Below, one piece after another: positions 54,701 through 64,000 of a stretch of 64,000 nucleotides of DNA (positions within the stretch are counted from its first letter, which is position 1; every line of letters starts with the position of its first letter). The stretch is from positions 49,369,001 to 49,433,000 of the forward strand of contig NC_091256.1 in the NCBI RefSeq assembly GCF_042477335.2. The letters are read 5' to 3'. A program made the position numbers and the translations under genes. This DNA comes from Ovis canadensis (Eukaryota > Chordata > Mammalia > Artiodactyla > Bovidae). The notes beneath the pieces are model-generated. The model was not told the DNA's origin, did not search any database, and was given only the letters and a program-made list of their open reading frames with translations.

Positions 54701-54923
54701 GTCATTGCATGAAGTCCCAAGATGACTGGTGGAAAACAAGTGTCTGTCTTTTGCTTTCAGACCACCGTGTGCAGCATAACAAAGCGTCCTGACTTCTCCG
54801 AAACTGGTCAATGGGATGTTGTCACAGAGACAGAGGGGAGGCGGGACAGAGCTGTCTTTGATGCTGTCATGGTTTGCACTGGACATTTCCTGAATCCCCG
54901 TTTACCTCTGGAGTCATTTCCTG
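48631..54923 (+). CDS. FMO4: Flavin-containing monooxygenase 4 (FMO4), coding exons 2-4, 3' partial
   Basis: An FMO family member (FAD/NADPH monooxygenase of the ER), with three exons at 48631-48762, 53948-54136 and 54761-54923. They join in frame to give residues 1-161 plus one base of the next codon. [21 protein letters not shown] carries the FAD-binding GxGxxG at residues 9-14. [33 protein letters not shown] and CTGHFLNP are FMO4-like and differ from FMO1. Exon lengths 132, 189 and 163 bp equal the FMO pattern. The next exon (143 bp expected, with the FxGxxxHxxxY signature) was not found between 54924 and 64000, so intron 4 runs past the window. It lies 23 kb downstream of FMO1 in the same orientation, as I recall for the human order FMO1-FMO4. 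No frameshift or stop is seen. Confidence 0.95.
48864..49075 (+). mobile_element. Bov-tA SINE just after FMO4 first coding exon
   Basis: GAGCTTCCCAGGTTGCTCAG through GACGGACATGACTGAACAC; about 100 bp downstream of the donor at 48762. Confidence 0.88.
49685..50400 (-). mobile_element. ERV LTR-like block, antisense to FMO4
   Basis: AATTCATCCGGGGCCAGCAAT, AGTTTTATTAAAGTATAAAAG (minus-strand AATAAA and TATA-like) and CATTTGGAGACCCCTACCC. Resembles ruminant ERV LTR/leader sequence. Borders approximate. Confidence 0.6.
50715..51225 (-). mobile_element. Two adjacent SINEs: Bov-tA (50715-50945) and BOV-A2 (50953-51225)
   Basis: The first has TTAGTCGCTCAGTCATGTCC and GGGATCGAACTCAGGTCTCC. The second has the (CTG)n head CTGCTGCTGCTGCTAAGTC and two halves. 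Confidence 0.87.
51334..51945 (-). mobile_element. Solo LTR-like element, antisense to FMO4
   Basis: Runs from TGTTGCAGGAAGGGCGACC to GCTTCCCCTAACA, that is TG...CA in inverted orientation, 612 bp. Contains GAGATTTTATTGGGAAAG (minus-strand AATAAA). A clear target-site duplication was not found. Confidence 0.65.
51985..52200 (+). mobile_element. L1 3' tail
   Basis: TGTATAGCACAAAGAACTCC, GACCTAAATGGGAAGGAAATC, TATACTCCAATAAAAAATAA. Same family as 57260-57790. Confidence 0.8.
52226..52365 (+). mobile_element. CHR-type SINE
   Basis: GGACTTCCCTGCCAGTCCAA, GGGTTCATTCCCTGGTTGGG and GGCAGGGCCAAAAAAG. Confidence 0.82.
52930..53454 (-). mobile_element. LTR-like block, probably antisense to FMO4
   Basis: CACATTCCGGGAAACAAACTC, CCAAGATGGAGTCCTGCC and a long AT-rich body followed directly by a G run. 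Likely ERV-derived; ends and family unknown. Confidence 0.4.
53455..53469 (+). repeat. (G)15 homopolymer
   Basis: Fifteen consecutive G; could form a G-quadruplex in the FMO4 transcript or be a length-variable tract. Confidence 0.9.
53948..54136 (+). CDS. FMO4: FMO4 coding exon 3 (189 bp)
   Basis: Acceptor TTTTACACAG, donor AAG|GTAAGA. Encodes residues 45-107, [14 protein letters not shown]... to LLKYIQFK. Same length and phase as FMO1 exon 3. Confidence 0.95.
54761..54923 (+). CDS. FMO4: FMO4 coding exon 4 (163 bp)
   Basis: Acceptor TTTTGCTTTCAG, donor CCTG|GTGAGTC. Encodes residues 108-161, [12 protein letters not shown]... through [19 protein letters not shown], with a split Gly codon at the end. 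Only 624 bp of intron separates it from exon 3. Confidence 0.95.
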
Positions 54924-55387
54924 GTGAGTCATTTCTACTTGAAACCATGCCTGCTCTTCCAGGTTCTACTAGAAGTTGCTGATTTGTAATTGGAAATATT
55001 TTCTCATGATTCTAGACAACTTTATGTCCACCCTCAGAAATAATATGTACCAAATAACTTTGAAAGGCTGAAGTACTATACAGGTGTCAGGGTTTATTAT
55101 GTACTTATAAATATAAATGCTGATGTTATCATTTAAGTTTTATCATGCCTGTCTGATTCAAGTTTAGTGATCAAGTTTAGGGCTCAAAACCATCAGATCT
55201 GTCATGAAAAAGGATAGGCTTTGAATTTTATCATTAAATTACAGGTCATTTGAATCAGAAGTGAACTGAAATTCAATAACTTAAAGGAAGTGACAGTATA
55301 AGGAAATTTGACAGAATTTTTTTAAGGAACTAGCCCAGAAATTATACATATAAAGAAATATTGTCACCCTTCAAGGTAGTCATTTCA
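54924..55387. other. FMO4 intron 4, 5' part
   Basis: No recognised repeat or exon. Confidence 0.4.
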
Positions 55388-55675
55388 GACTTCCCAAGTG
55401 GTCCAGTGGTTGGGAATCTGCCTGCCAAAGCAGGGGAATGGATTTGATCCCCGCTCCAGGAATATCCCATGTGCTGCGGGGCAACTAAAAGCCCACACAC
55501 CACAACTACTGAAGCCCGTGCATCTAGAGCCCAGGTTCCACAACAAGTGAAGCCACTGCAATGAGAAGCCTGCGCACTGCATCCAGATAGTAGCCACTCT
55601 CACCACAACTAGAGAAAGCCCACCTGCAGCAGTGAAGATCCAGCACGGCCAAAAATAAAATTAATTAATTTTTTT
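55388..55675 (+). mobile_element. CHR-type SINE, long form
   Basis: GACTTCCCAAGTGGTCCAGT, CACTGCAATGAGAAGCCTGC and CACGGCCAAAAATAAAATT. Confidence 0.85.
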
Positions 55676-56266
55676 TAAAAACCATCACAATAAGAATTCA
55701 TCCACCTCCTGAACTATCCACACAAAGCAGTTTTAGAAAGTCCCCTTTGTAAATGCTTTTGATTCAATAGCACATTCTTTTTAATATACTCACAATTGGC
55801 AAAACTCCATCGTTTGAGGTCAAATGAGGATTACTAAAATGTAGCAAAGCTACTTTTCTTCTGTTACTTATAAGTGGCCCTAAAGGCAGTGGAGTATGAA
55901 TTTTTGAAACTTCTCTGAGGAATGAAAAGAACTTTTAAGAAAGGAAGATGTAAAGAACAAAGTTTGCAAGCCTTAGCCAATAAAATATGAAATAAATCTG
56001 ATGAACATAATCTCAAATTAACAAGATATTCTATTTTTTAAATGTGTTAGGGATAGAGGGAGACTTCAATATATAATTTTGCAATGAAGCAATGTTGTAA
56101 ATAGTGGGCCAGCTTCAGGCTTGCTGTTAATCTAGGGGCTAAACAGACAATCACCTGGTACTAAAGGAATATCTAACTGCTGACTCATAACAATGTTTCT
56201 ATGGGGAAAACTTTAATCAGAGAGGTAGGGGAGGAATTATCGTAATAGAAATATTGAGGTCCACCT

Positions 56267-56550
56267 CTGCTGCTGCTGCTGCTGCTAAGTCGCTTCAGTC
56301 GTGTCTGACTCTGTGCAACCCCATAGACGGCAGCCCACCAGGCTCCCCCGTCCCTGGGATTCTCCAGGCAAGAGTACTGGAGTGGTGTGCCATTGCCTTC
56401 TCCAATACATGAAGGTGAAAAGTGAAAGTGAAGTCGCTCAGTTGTGTCTGACTCTTAGCGGCCCCATGGACTGCAGCCCACCAGGCTCCTCTGTCCATGG
56501 ATTTTCCAGGCAAGAGTACTGGAGTGGGGTGCCATTGCCTTCTCTAAGGT
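56267..56550 (-). mobile_element. BOV-A2 dimeric SINE
   Basis: CTGCTGCTGCTGCTGCTGCT head, then TCGCTTCAGTCGTGTCTGAC. The second half begins at GTGAAAAGTGAAAGTGAAG. Confidence 0.9.
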
Positions 56551-57259
56551 CCCCCTCTATTTTGCCCTAAAACCCAGATATTGGCGAAGGAAGAAACTCA
56601 CACATACAGATTTTAGAGACTTGTCCTGAGAGGGGTTTTGGTTTATGTCCAGACTTTGGAAGAGTCTGTTACATGGAACAGCAGGACAGATAATCCCAAT
56701 TTCCTCCATGTTTCCAGAGTGAGGTACCTTGGTGAGTGGATATGGTGTAAGGTTTCTGGGAAGTTCCAGTTTGCTGAGTCAGACACAACTCAAAGACCAA
56801 ACAATAACAGCAATGGTTCCCTGCAAACAATGGCCCTGGATAAGTAGCATTTAGCATGATAGTTATGAACAAAGTTCTGGATCCAGACTGTGGTGCTATT
56901 TGCATAATCTTGGATAAACATAACCTGCCTAAGCCTCAGCAAAGTGGAAATACAAATTCCCATTTCAGAATATTGATGAGGATTAAATGTGAAATACTAT
57001 GAAATATAGCCCCAAAGGAAAAAATAACCCAAAATATTGCACCTAGTTGGTGAATGGCAGGCAGAAACAGAATGTAAATCTGTTTCCTGTATGCAGATTC
57101 TATGATTTGACACTGATACAACAGGGCCTTTTCATACCTGGGCTAGACCAATACAACCATGAGACCCTAAAATCTAATAAATAATTTTGGCTCCTTCTTG
57201 GGTCCTTCAAAACATTACATGACAAACATGATTGTTTCCCAGAACATTAGCTTGCTTTA
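56551..57259. other. FMO4 intron 4 sequence, no gene seen
   Basis: About 0.7 kb with no recognised repeat or splice-bounded open frame; searched for FMO4 exon 5 without success. Confidence 0.4.
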
Positions 57260-57790
57260 TTACTGTTGTTGCTCTTGTTTTAGATATTTTAAAATACCAA
57301 GGGGGAAAAAGAGGGTGAGATGAACTGGGAGATTGAAATTGACATATATATACTATTGATACTATATATTAAATAGATAACTAATGAGAACCTACTGCAT
57401 AGCTCAGGGAACTCTCCTCTTACTCTGTGCTCTGTCGTGACTTAAATGGGAAGGAAATCCAAAAAGGAGGGGTATATGTATATGTATAGTTGATTTGGGC
57501 TTCCCAGGTGACACTAGTGGTAAAGAACCCACCTGCAATGCAGGAGACATAAGAGACATGGGTTCTATCCCTGGGTCAGGAAGATCGCCGGAGGAAGGCA
57601 TGGCAACCCACTCTGGTATTCTTGCCTGGGAAGTTCCACGGACAGAGGAGCCTGGCAGGCTATAGTTCATGGGGCAACTGAGCGACTTTCACATGACATG
57701 ACATAGCTGATTCACTTTGCTGTAAGGTAGAAGCTAACAACATTGTAAAGCAACTATACTCCAATAAAAAGTTTTATAAAACAAAATTTA
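57260..57790 (+). mobile_element. L1 3' tail split by a SINE
   Basis: CTACTGCATAGCTCAGGGAAC, CTTAAATGGGAAGGAAATCC, then the SINE (57496-57705), then GCTGATTCACTTTGCTGTAAG and ACTATACTCCAATAAAAAG. Confidence 0.8.
57496..57705 (+). mobile_element. Bov-tA SINE in L1 tail
   Basis: GGGCTTCCCAGGTGACACTAG to CACATGACATGACAT. Confidence 0.85.
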
Positions 57791-58869
57791 AAAATAAAAC
57801 AGTATAATACAGAGCCTACAATAAATTCTCTGTAAACAACAGCTACTACTGTTATGAATCATATCCTTTTTGGTAAGTTATTATCCACTATCTGAAAACT
57901 GCTTGAAAGAAACATGTGATTCCCCAGATTAAGTGTTTCTCCCTCTTAGTTAAGTTATAACCCTGGCCTCAGTTATAACCTCAGAGAGCTGGACCCTCCC
58001 AGAGCCCACACAGGAATCACAGGACAGGGAGCACAAAGTCCAGCTCTGCAGGTCAACCTCTCATCATTCTTCTCTCTCTCACACTCAGAAGTTGTGTAAG
58101 AGTGACTCTTTAAACACATCAGTTGTAATCATTAGTTACAGATTAATGATCACAAATGCCTAGTTATATTTAATCAAGTATTAACAAATGTCATTGAACT
58201 TTGTCAGCGGTGTACGTGGACTTCAAATGCCTGGTCTTCCTTCTCCTAAGGTAGTCGCTAAGCATTTTCCAACACATAACATTAGGGTGATGAGTATAAG
58301 ATGAATAAACCACAGCAGCAAAGTACTCCAGAGATATTTGGTGACAAGGCAAACCAAGCCTTATACCTCTCAGCAGAACCCCTTTTTCTGAATTAGTTGT
58401 TTTGATTTACCAAATAGATTCCTTTGAAGGGAAGGGCATTGCATTATTGACATAATCATTGATTTAGAATTACCTATGCATTCTACACTTTTTCTTGGGT
58501 GCCCTACTCAAGTAGGCAGTTATGGAGAATCTATTATTTGAAAAGCATTGTGTTAGATACATACAAAATCTATGAACCAAGGTCGAGCCTTCAGCAAGCT
58601 TCTCTCCAGCCAAACCCCAGTAAATGGCTTGAAGCCCCACTCTCTAATGCGTTTGAGGCACAGGCTTTTCCCTCTTCTCGAAACTCTCTAGTGCTTCCCC
58701 TTTCAAATTCCTAATCATCTTTCTAACGGCATTCTTTGGGAAAAAAAATTCACCTCCTCCAGGATGCCTGCCCTGGTTCAGTCCAGGCTGATGCCCCATG
58801 GGAGCCATTGTAACACCTCTTGTTCTATGAAGCAGTATAGAAGCATTCTTGTCAGCTGAGCCCCAGGGG
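57791..58869. other. FMO4 intron 4 sequence, nothing recognised
   Basis: No gene, RNA or clear repeat identified. Confidence 0.35.
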
Positions 58870-59070
58870 CAGATGACCTGACTTCTCCAGGCACTGCTAC
58901 TTACTGTATGGCCTTGGGCAAGTTGCTTAACCTCTCTGTGCCATTTTCTCAGCATTAGTAAAACTGAACCACAATATTGTTCACTTTGTAGAGTTGTTGT
59001 GAGGTTTAAATTAATTAACATATATAAAGTCCTTAGCAGAGTGTCTGGGACTTGCTAGTAAGGGCTGAAT
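58870..59070 (+). mobile_element. MIR SINE
   Basis: GCCTTGGGCAAGTTGCTTAAC, TGTGAGGTTTAAATTAATTAAC, GTCCTTAGCAGAGTGTCTGG. A well-preserved MIR. Confidence 0.8.
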
Positions 59071-59369
59071 AAATACTAGTTATCTATTGTCTATTTACCT
59101 ATCTCTTGCCCAAGGATGAACTCCTTGAGCTTAGAGACTGCCTTTTATCCTCACATCTCCTAAGCCTAAAACAGGAAACAGTGCCTTGAGTTGTACAATG
59201 TTGAAAGTAAAGGTCATGTAAGGTAGTTATTAACCAATTGTGTTTTGTCTTGTAACATGCCTGCAGGACTCATCTGTGGGGCTTGTCCTTCTCCTGCCCT
59301 TGGTTGCAATTGCAGGCTATTCCCACCAATTTTCTCCTCACTCTCAAATAATAAAAAGTCCTCTGTCAT

Positions 59370-59515
59370 CTTTTTTTTTTTTAATTTTTATTTTTTGTCT
59401 TTGCCACATAGCATGCAGAATCTTAGTTCCTTAACCAGGGACAGGGATCAAACCCATGCCCCCTGTAGTGAAAGCAGAGTCCTAACCACTGGACCTCCAG
59501 GGAATTCCCCCAACT
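59370..59515 (-). mobile_element. CHR-type SINE
   Basis: Poly-T head, AGGGATCAAACCCATGCCCC and CCACTGGACCTCCAGGGAATTCC. Confidence 0.83.
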
Positions 59516-59559
59516 TCTCATTTTTATAACTGAAATATTCTATGTTCTGTAATAGTAAA

Positions 59560-61200
59560 AACTTGCAGTTACCTGTAATGGTGAGGTTTCTCCCCTTCCT
59601 CAGCCGGTGCCTGTTTTGTGCTGACTGTGGCCGTGGGAAAGAGATGGTGTGCTTGGCTACTGTCTTCCTCTGACTGTTCCTCTCTGTTCCTCTCTGACTC
59701 TCTTCCTCCTGCAAGTCCTTTGCCCACCTGCTCCAGTCTCTGGCACTTCCAGAATTGAAGTCAGGGGAAGGACATGAAGAAGTACAGGGGCAGGAAAGTT
59801 CTTTATTGACTGGCACCAATGAGGTGCTAGTTCTCTCAGCCCTCAGGGGTGTTTAAGATCCATGCTTTGTGGGATTCTCTCCAAGGCTCTGCTCCAGAGA
59901 CTAGCCAGCCCCACTACTAAGGATCTCTCAGTGCAGCCCCTGTTAATAGACCAAGCACTCTGGGCTGCCCAGTTACAAGTCCTTCAATCCTAGCTTCTCC
60001 CCAGGTCATCTCCATACAAACTAGGTTAAGGTCTCATTGTCAGTCCAGATGGCTACCATGTGCAAAGTCCCTTTAAACTGCCATCACACAGGCTCTCTCC
60101 TACATAACTTTCATCTGGTCCACATGAAACATGCATTCCACACTGTCAGCATTTAAAAGAAAAACTTGTTACCAGTGCAGCAAGTTTTTCCACCACCCCT
60201 TGCAGGCAATTGCTGTCACGACCTGTCAAGCATGGGCCACACACCAGTCTCTGTGCTCCATAGATTCCAAGGGTCGAGGTCATACAGGGGTCTCCCGGAA
60301 GCCCCTCAAATCTGGCTTCATGTCAAGGGGACCGAAAATGCAACAGCACTTTAAATCCTTTCCTGAAAGTCTGCTGTTTCCAACCTCTGGCCACTTCGAC
60401 TCAATCCTTGAAAGTGAGTAAGGGGCTAAGGATGACAGAACTGGTCTGCATACACCTGTGCAAATTCTGCCTAGCTGGTTTAGCAGGGCCCTAGAAAGGT
60501 GGCAACTATTGCATTTTGTTTTCAGCTTTGGGGTCCTCAGCAGGCAAAGACTCCCAATTAAAATACTGTGTTTTATATAGTAGCTCTTCAATAAATGTAA
60601 TTGAATAAATGAATGAATCAGTGACTAGAGAATGATAAGGTGAGACAGTCTTATCTTTTTACATGAAAATTGCAAAAGTACTTGAAGTATTAGGGTGAGA
60701 GGCTGAGGAGTCCTCTAAAGTGCAGAGCCCCCCTTTCTGATTCTTTGTCATCTCACCAATCAGTGGGTCTGAAGGTCGCTGGCCCCATGGCTCTTGTTCC
60801 CTTTGCCACCTCTCATAATTTCCATTGCTGCCTCTGTGACCACTGACCCTTTCTAACTGGTCCCCAAGAAGGGTCCTCCTGCCTGGTGTTGCTTGGAGCC
60901 TAGAGACCAAATTCGGTTCAGAAGCACAGGAGGCTTTACTCTTTGATTGCAGAATGGAAAGGAGTGCGATCTGGCTGTAGAGAATAGCTCTCCAGGAAGG
61001 ATGGATCATGGGCGGGGCTGCTTTGTAGAGTTCTGTAGTGGAGTTCTCCCCAGACGGGTACAGGCGTGATGTTCACGCTCCAGCTCCAGACTGCAGGGCG
61101 CAGCAGCACTTCTGCACGAGGCCCACCACCGCCAACATTTTGAATTCAGTGACGTGCACATGCTTCTGCATACACCCTGGCGCTGAGGAATCTGCACAGT
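59560..61200. other. Unassigned region, possibly ERV 3' sequence
   Basis: GC-moderate, without a recognised gene. GGAAAGTTCTTTATTGAC (about 59795) gives a minus-strand AATAAA in an LTR-like setting downstream of the ERV pol remnant. No envelope domain could be recognised. Confidence 0.3.
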
Positions 61201-61202
61201 TT

Positions 61203-61405
61203 AGGAGTGTGTTAGTCGCTCACTCATGTCCAACTCTGTGTGACCCCCTGGACTGTAGCCTACCAGGCTCCTCTGGCCATGGGATTCTCCAGGCAAGAAT
61301 ACTGGAGTGGGGTACCATGCCCTCCTCCAGGAGATCTTCCAGACCCAGGGGTCTCCCACATTGCAGGCAGATTCTTTACCATCTGAGCCACTGGGGAAAC
61401 CCTTT
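61203..61405 (-). mobile_element. Bov-tA SINE
   Basis: GTGTTAGTCGCTCACTCATGTCC, CAGGCAAGAATACTGGAGTG and CATCTGAGCCACTGGGGAAACC. Confidence 0.87.
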
Positions 61406-61959
61406 TCATGCTAGGAGCTCAGGTCTAAAGGGCCAGGTTTGAGGCCTCTGCATGTGGCATCCTGTGAGCAAGTGACACTAGACTAGGCATAAAGGAGAAG
61501 AAAACAAGATTAGACTTTATCACCCAGAATGGGCTCTACCAACCACACATCCCTCCTCTGTCTTTTGTCCTGTTCCTCATCCTTGAGAGGTATTAGGGGC
61601 TCAGGTCTGTCTTCTGTGATTGCTTCCTGTTAATTCCAGGCATCCTCACAACCCCGAGTAAAGGACCAGAGCTTCTTTCCAGCTGCCTTTAGATGTGTTG
61701 ATGGTCACCAGGCCTCAACCCTAACTGTTCGTATCACTGAGCGACAATTTGTCTAACCTTTTGGAGACAGAGGACACCAGACAATTTAACGTACATGGCC
61801 CAAGTATTAGCAAGAGCAAATTTTTCCTAATAATGCAAGTGTCTAGGTCTTTTGCCTGTAGGCAAGCATCCCCCAATGTGGAGGCTCATTGCTGTGGCCT
61901 CAGTTTTCCTGGCCATAGTTTGTTGTTTTCTGGAAGAGAAGCTTCAGTTCAGAGAGAGG

Positions 61960-64000
61960 TTCAATTGAGTAGGCTGGGGGCGGGGTGGGGTGGGGGGGCG
62001 TCTGTTGCCCCAGGGTGTCCTTCCACAGATTGGGGCTCGGGAACCTCTTCACTCAAGGGTGATGTGCCCACGGGGTGGTCCCCTGCAACTTCAGGGCAGA
62101 GTGTGGGTGTTAGGATCACCGAGTGGGGTCTCTTCCACTTAGGACTGAGCTGGTCTTGCAGGCTGCTGGTTTTCCAGGTTTTTAGGTGCACCCAGTCTCT
62201 TAACCAGAATGGGTAGAGAGCCAGGTCGGTGGGTGGGGTAATCACCTGGTTACCTACCTGGAGGGCATGCTAGAGTTGTTCCATTTCAAGCTAAGGTTTC
62301 CCTTCTTTGGGGCTGGGGCAGGGGTGGGGGCGGTGGGGGCGGGTGCTGGGTGGGTCTACCACACTAGAGTTCAAATGCACTTAACTCTAACTTATCCCTT
62401 GGGGCTAACCACAGAGGGAGTGGGCAATTGGAAGCTACCTAATCCAGTTTTCTTGAGCTTCCTGACACAGCTTGGCTAAGGCCCATTTCAAGCTCTGTTT
62501 AGATCTTTCTACTCTCTCCAACAATTAAGGCCTCCAAGCTAAACACAGGATTTGCCCATGGCACTCATTATCCCTTTCATCATTTGAGACACAAGGACCC
62601 TGGGAACCCAAACCTAGGAATTATTTCTGTTAATAATGCTTCTGTGTGTGTATGCTCAGTTGCTCAGTCATGTCTGACTCTTTGCAGGCCCAGGGACTGA
62701 AGCCCGCCAGGCTCTTCTGTCCATGGAATTTTCCAGATAAGAATACTGGAGCAGGTTGCCATTTCCTACTCCAGGGGACCTTCCTGACCCAGTAATTGAA
62801 CCCACGTCTCTTGCCTCCTGCATTGGCAGGCGGATTCTTTACCACTAGTGCCACCTGGGGAGCCCTAATAATGCTTCTATCCACCCAGAAAAAGAGGCTA
62901 CTCGCACCAAGAGATAGCTGAAACTGCTGGGTACTCTCGCCATGACAGTGAAATCAGCCCCCCGGTCTTCCCCAGGACATGTTCCTCGGGTCTGAACAGG
63001 CCTGATCTGGGGACCTCTCAGGGGTCTGGTGTTGGGGTTGTTCATTGTGCAGATGGGGCAGGTCTCAACTATCTGACTGACTATACTTCTCGTGCCAGAA
63101 GTGACCATGAACTCAGAGAACCAATTATATACCCGGAGTGAGTTCCTTGATGAGCCCCGCTGATGGTTTGAGAAGCTGCAGTCTGGGAAAAGAACTATTG
63201 CCTGTGTTCATTACCTAGCCAGCCGTGGCCTCCTAGATCTGTAGTGAATCCCCATTTCCAGGTGCGTCTAATTCTTCCTTTGTGCAGACTGAGGAATAAT
63301 TGGATGGATCTGGCCTTTGAGGAATGGGGATGTGGGGGAATAGTTGCCAGGTTATTGGTTCTGGGTCCGCACTTTGGGCACTTGCACTCATCTTGTTGTT
63401 TCCCTTTATTACCTCTGCATTCTTCTCTTGGTGACCTCTACAGTGAGGCACTGCCATGTTTTTTGGAAGCTATACTGCTTCAACATGCTTAAGCCATTTT
63501 CACCTGTTTATTCTCTGCAGCAGACATGCCTCTTTCCTTCCAAATAGCCCCATGTGTGTAGGATGGCGTACACATCCTGGGATTCTGTGTGAACATCAAA
63601 GATCTTCCCCATCCCAAAGGCTCCAGCAAGGCCTTTTTGACAGAAGTCCCTGGGGGTAGGCTTCTCGCCTCTAAGACATAGGCCTGGGAGGTCTCTGCCT
63701 ATCCTGCCAGGCTTTTTCCTTCTCTCATAAAACTGCTCCTGTCCATGAATCATTCCTCTTTGGCATGTGGGAGAGGCTCATTTCCTGGGTCGGGGCAACT
63801 GGAATAGATCATCTATGGCTTCTGTGTAATAATGCTCCAGGGCCCTGTTTCTGTGGGTAGCAGGGTAGCCGGATTTAGCCTGTCAGTTTCTTATGGTAAC
63901 TACTGGATTGTCTAAAAGCATAGCCTGAATTTGAATTGACTTTCTGGGGACTAGCCAAAGTCTAAATCTGGTATGGGGTTCATATAGTGATCAGCTGACA
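61960..64000 (-). pseudogene. Class I (gammaretrovirus-like) ERV pol remnant: RNase H and integrase
   Basis: Read right to left on the minus strand: RT connection/RNase H-type sequence near 63700-63950 (LNPATLLP- and DRSSF-like, the latter where active copies have DGSSF), an RNase H end with HCRGHQ near 63440, an integrase zinc-finger/core start with ETCPICTMNNPNTR near 63050, and an integrase C-terminal part with DWVHLKTWKTSSLQ near 62190. Stops and frameshifts occur throughout, and a SINE (62644-62865) splits the integrase. It is an old, non-functional endogenous copy continuing past the right edge. No envelope gene or intact LTR was recognised to its left within the window. The class assignment rests on these short motifs. 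Confidence 0.8.
62644..62865 (-). mobile_element. Bov-tA SINE in ERV integrase, 13-bp TSD
   Basis: TAATAATGCTTCT at 62631-62643 and 62866-62878 flanks the SINE (GCTCAGTTGCTCAGTCATG to GCCACCTGGGGAGCCC), so the ERV predates it. Confidence 0.92.

Noticed and set aside
56267-56290. CTG trinucleotide expansion
   Set aside because: The (CTG)n run is the normal head of antisense BOV-A2 SINEs, also seen at 33700, 43400 and 50953.
54924-64000. FMO4 exon 5 (143 bp with FxGxxxHxxxY)
   Set aside because: No matching open frame with splice sites was seen; taken to lie beyond the right edge.

Overview
This is mammalian nuclear DNA from a pecoran ruminant, most likely a bovid (cattle, sheep or goat type). 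The evidence is the dense carpet of ruminant-specific retroposons: BovB (RTE) LINEs, Bov-tA/BOV-A2 SINEs and CHR-type tRNA SINEs. Older mammalian repeats (MIR, L1 tails, hAT and Tigger MITEs) and ruminant retroviral LTRs are also present. I cannot name the species from the sequence alone.

The genic content is part of the flavin-containing monooxygenase (FMO) cluster. FMO1 runs on the + strand from the left. Its first coding exon is not in the window, but the seven remaining coding exons (9460-25644) are intact. Their lengths are 189, 163, 143, 200, 356, 73 and 343 bp, all in frame and all with GT-AG borders; they give 488 residues plus stop. With the usual 44-residue first coding exon this makes 532 residues, the size I recall for FMO1. 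FMO4 begins in the same orientation about 23 kb further on. Its first three coding exons (48631-48762, 53948-54136, 54761-54923) are present and the rest lies beyond the right edge. A CpG-dense block at 43742-44050 is the best candidate for the FMO4 promoter and 5' noncoding exon. Both genes encode ER-membrane, FAD- and NADPH-dependent oxygenases of soft nucleophiles in xenobiotics.

Layout: 1-9459 is FMO1 intron with BovB, SINEs, MIR, hAT and L1 pieces. 9460-25644 holds the FMO1 exons and introns. 25645-43740 is intergenic and repeat-rich, including an LTR-like palindrome (28129-28599), a dimeric BovB insertion (29679-30615), a BovB endonuclease fragment (31636-32835), an L1 (38430-41005) and a duplicated copy of FMO1 intron 4 sequence (41712-42523). 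43742-48630 is the presumed FMO4 promoter and intron 1; it contains a 388-bp-arm inverted repeat (46826-47815) bracketed by direct repeats. 48631-64000 is the FMO4 start. Three antisense LTR-like blocks sit in its intron 2, and a decayed class I (gammaretrovirus-like) ERV pol remnant on the minus strand fills the right edge.

I see no wholly new gene system. The best leads are structural: the U5-to-U5 palindromic LTR-like element, the long inverted repeat just upstream of FMO4, the BovB-associated duplication between FMO1 intron 4 and the intergenic region, and the compact CpG promoter with a perfect ETS-motif palindrome. Repeat family names come from recognising the sequence, not from a database search, and repeat borders are approximate unless target-site duplications are given.
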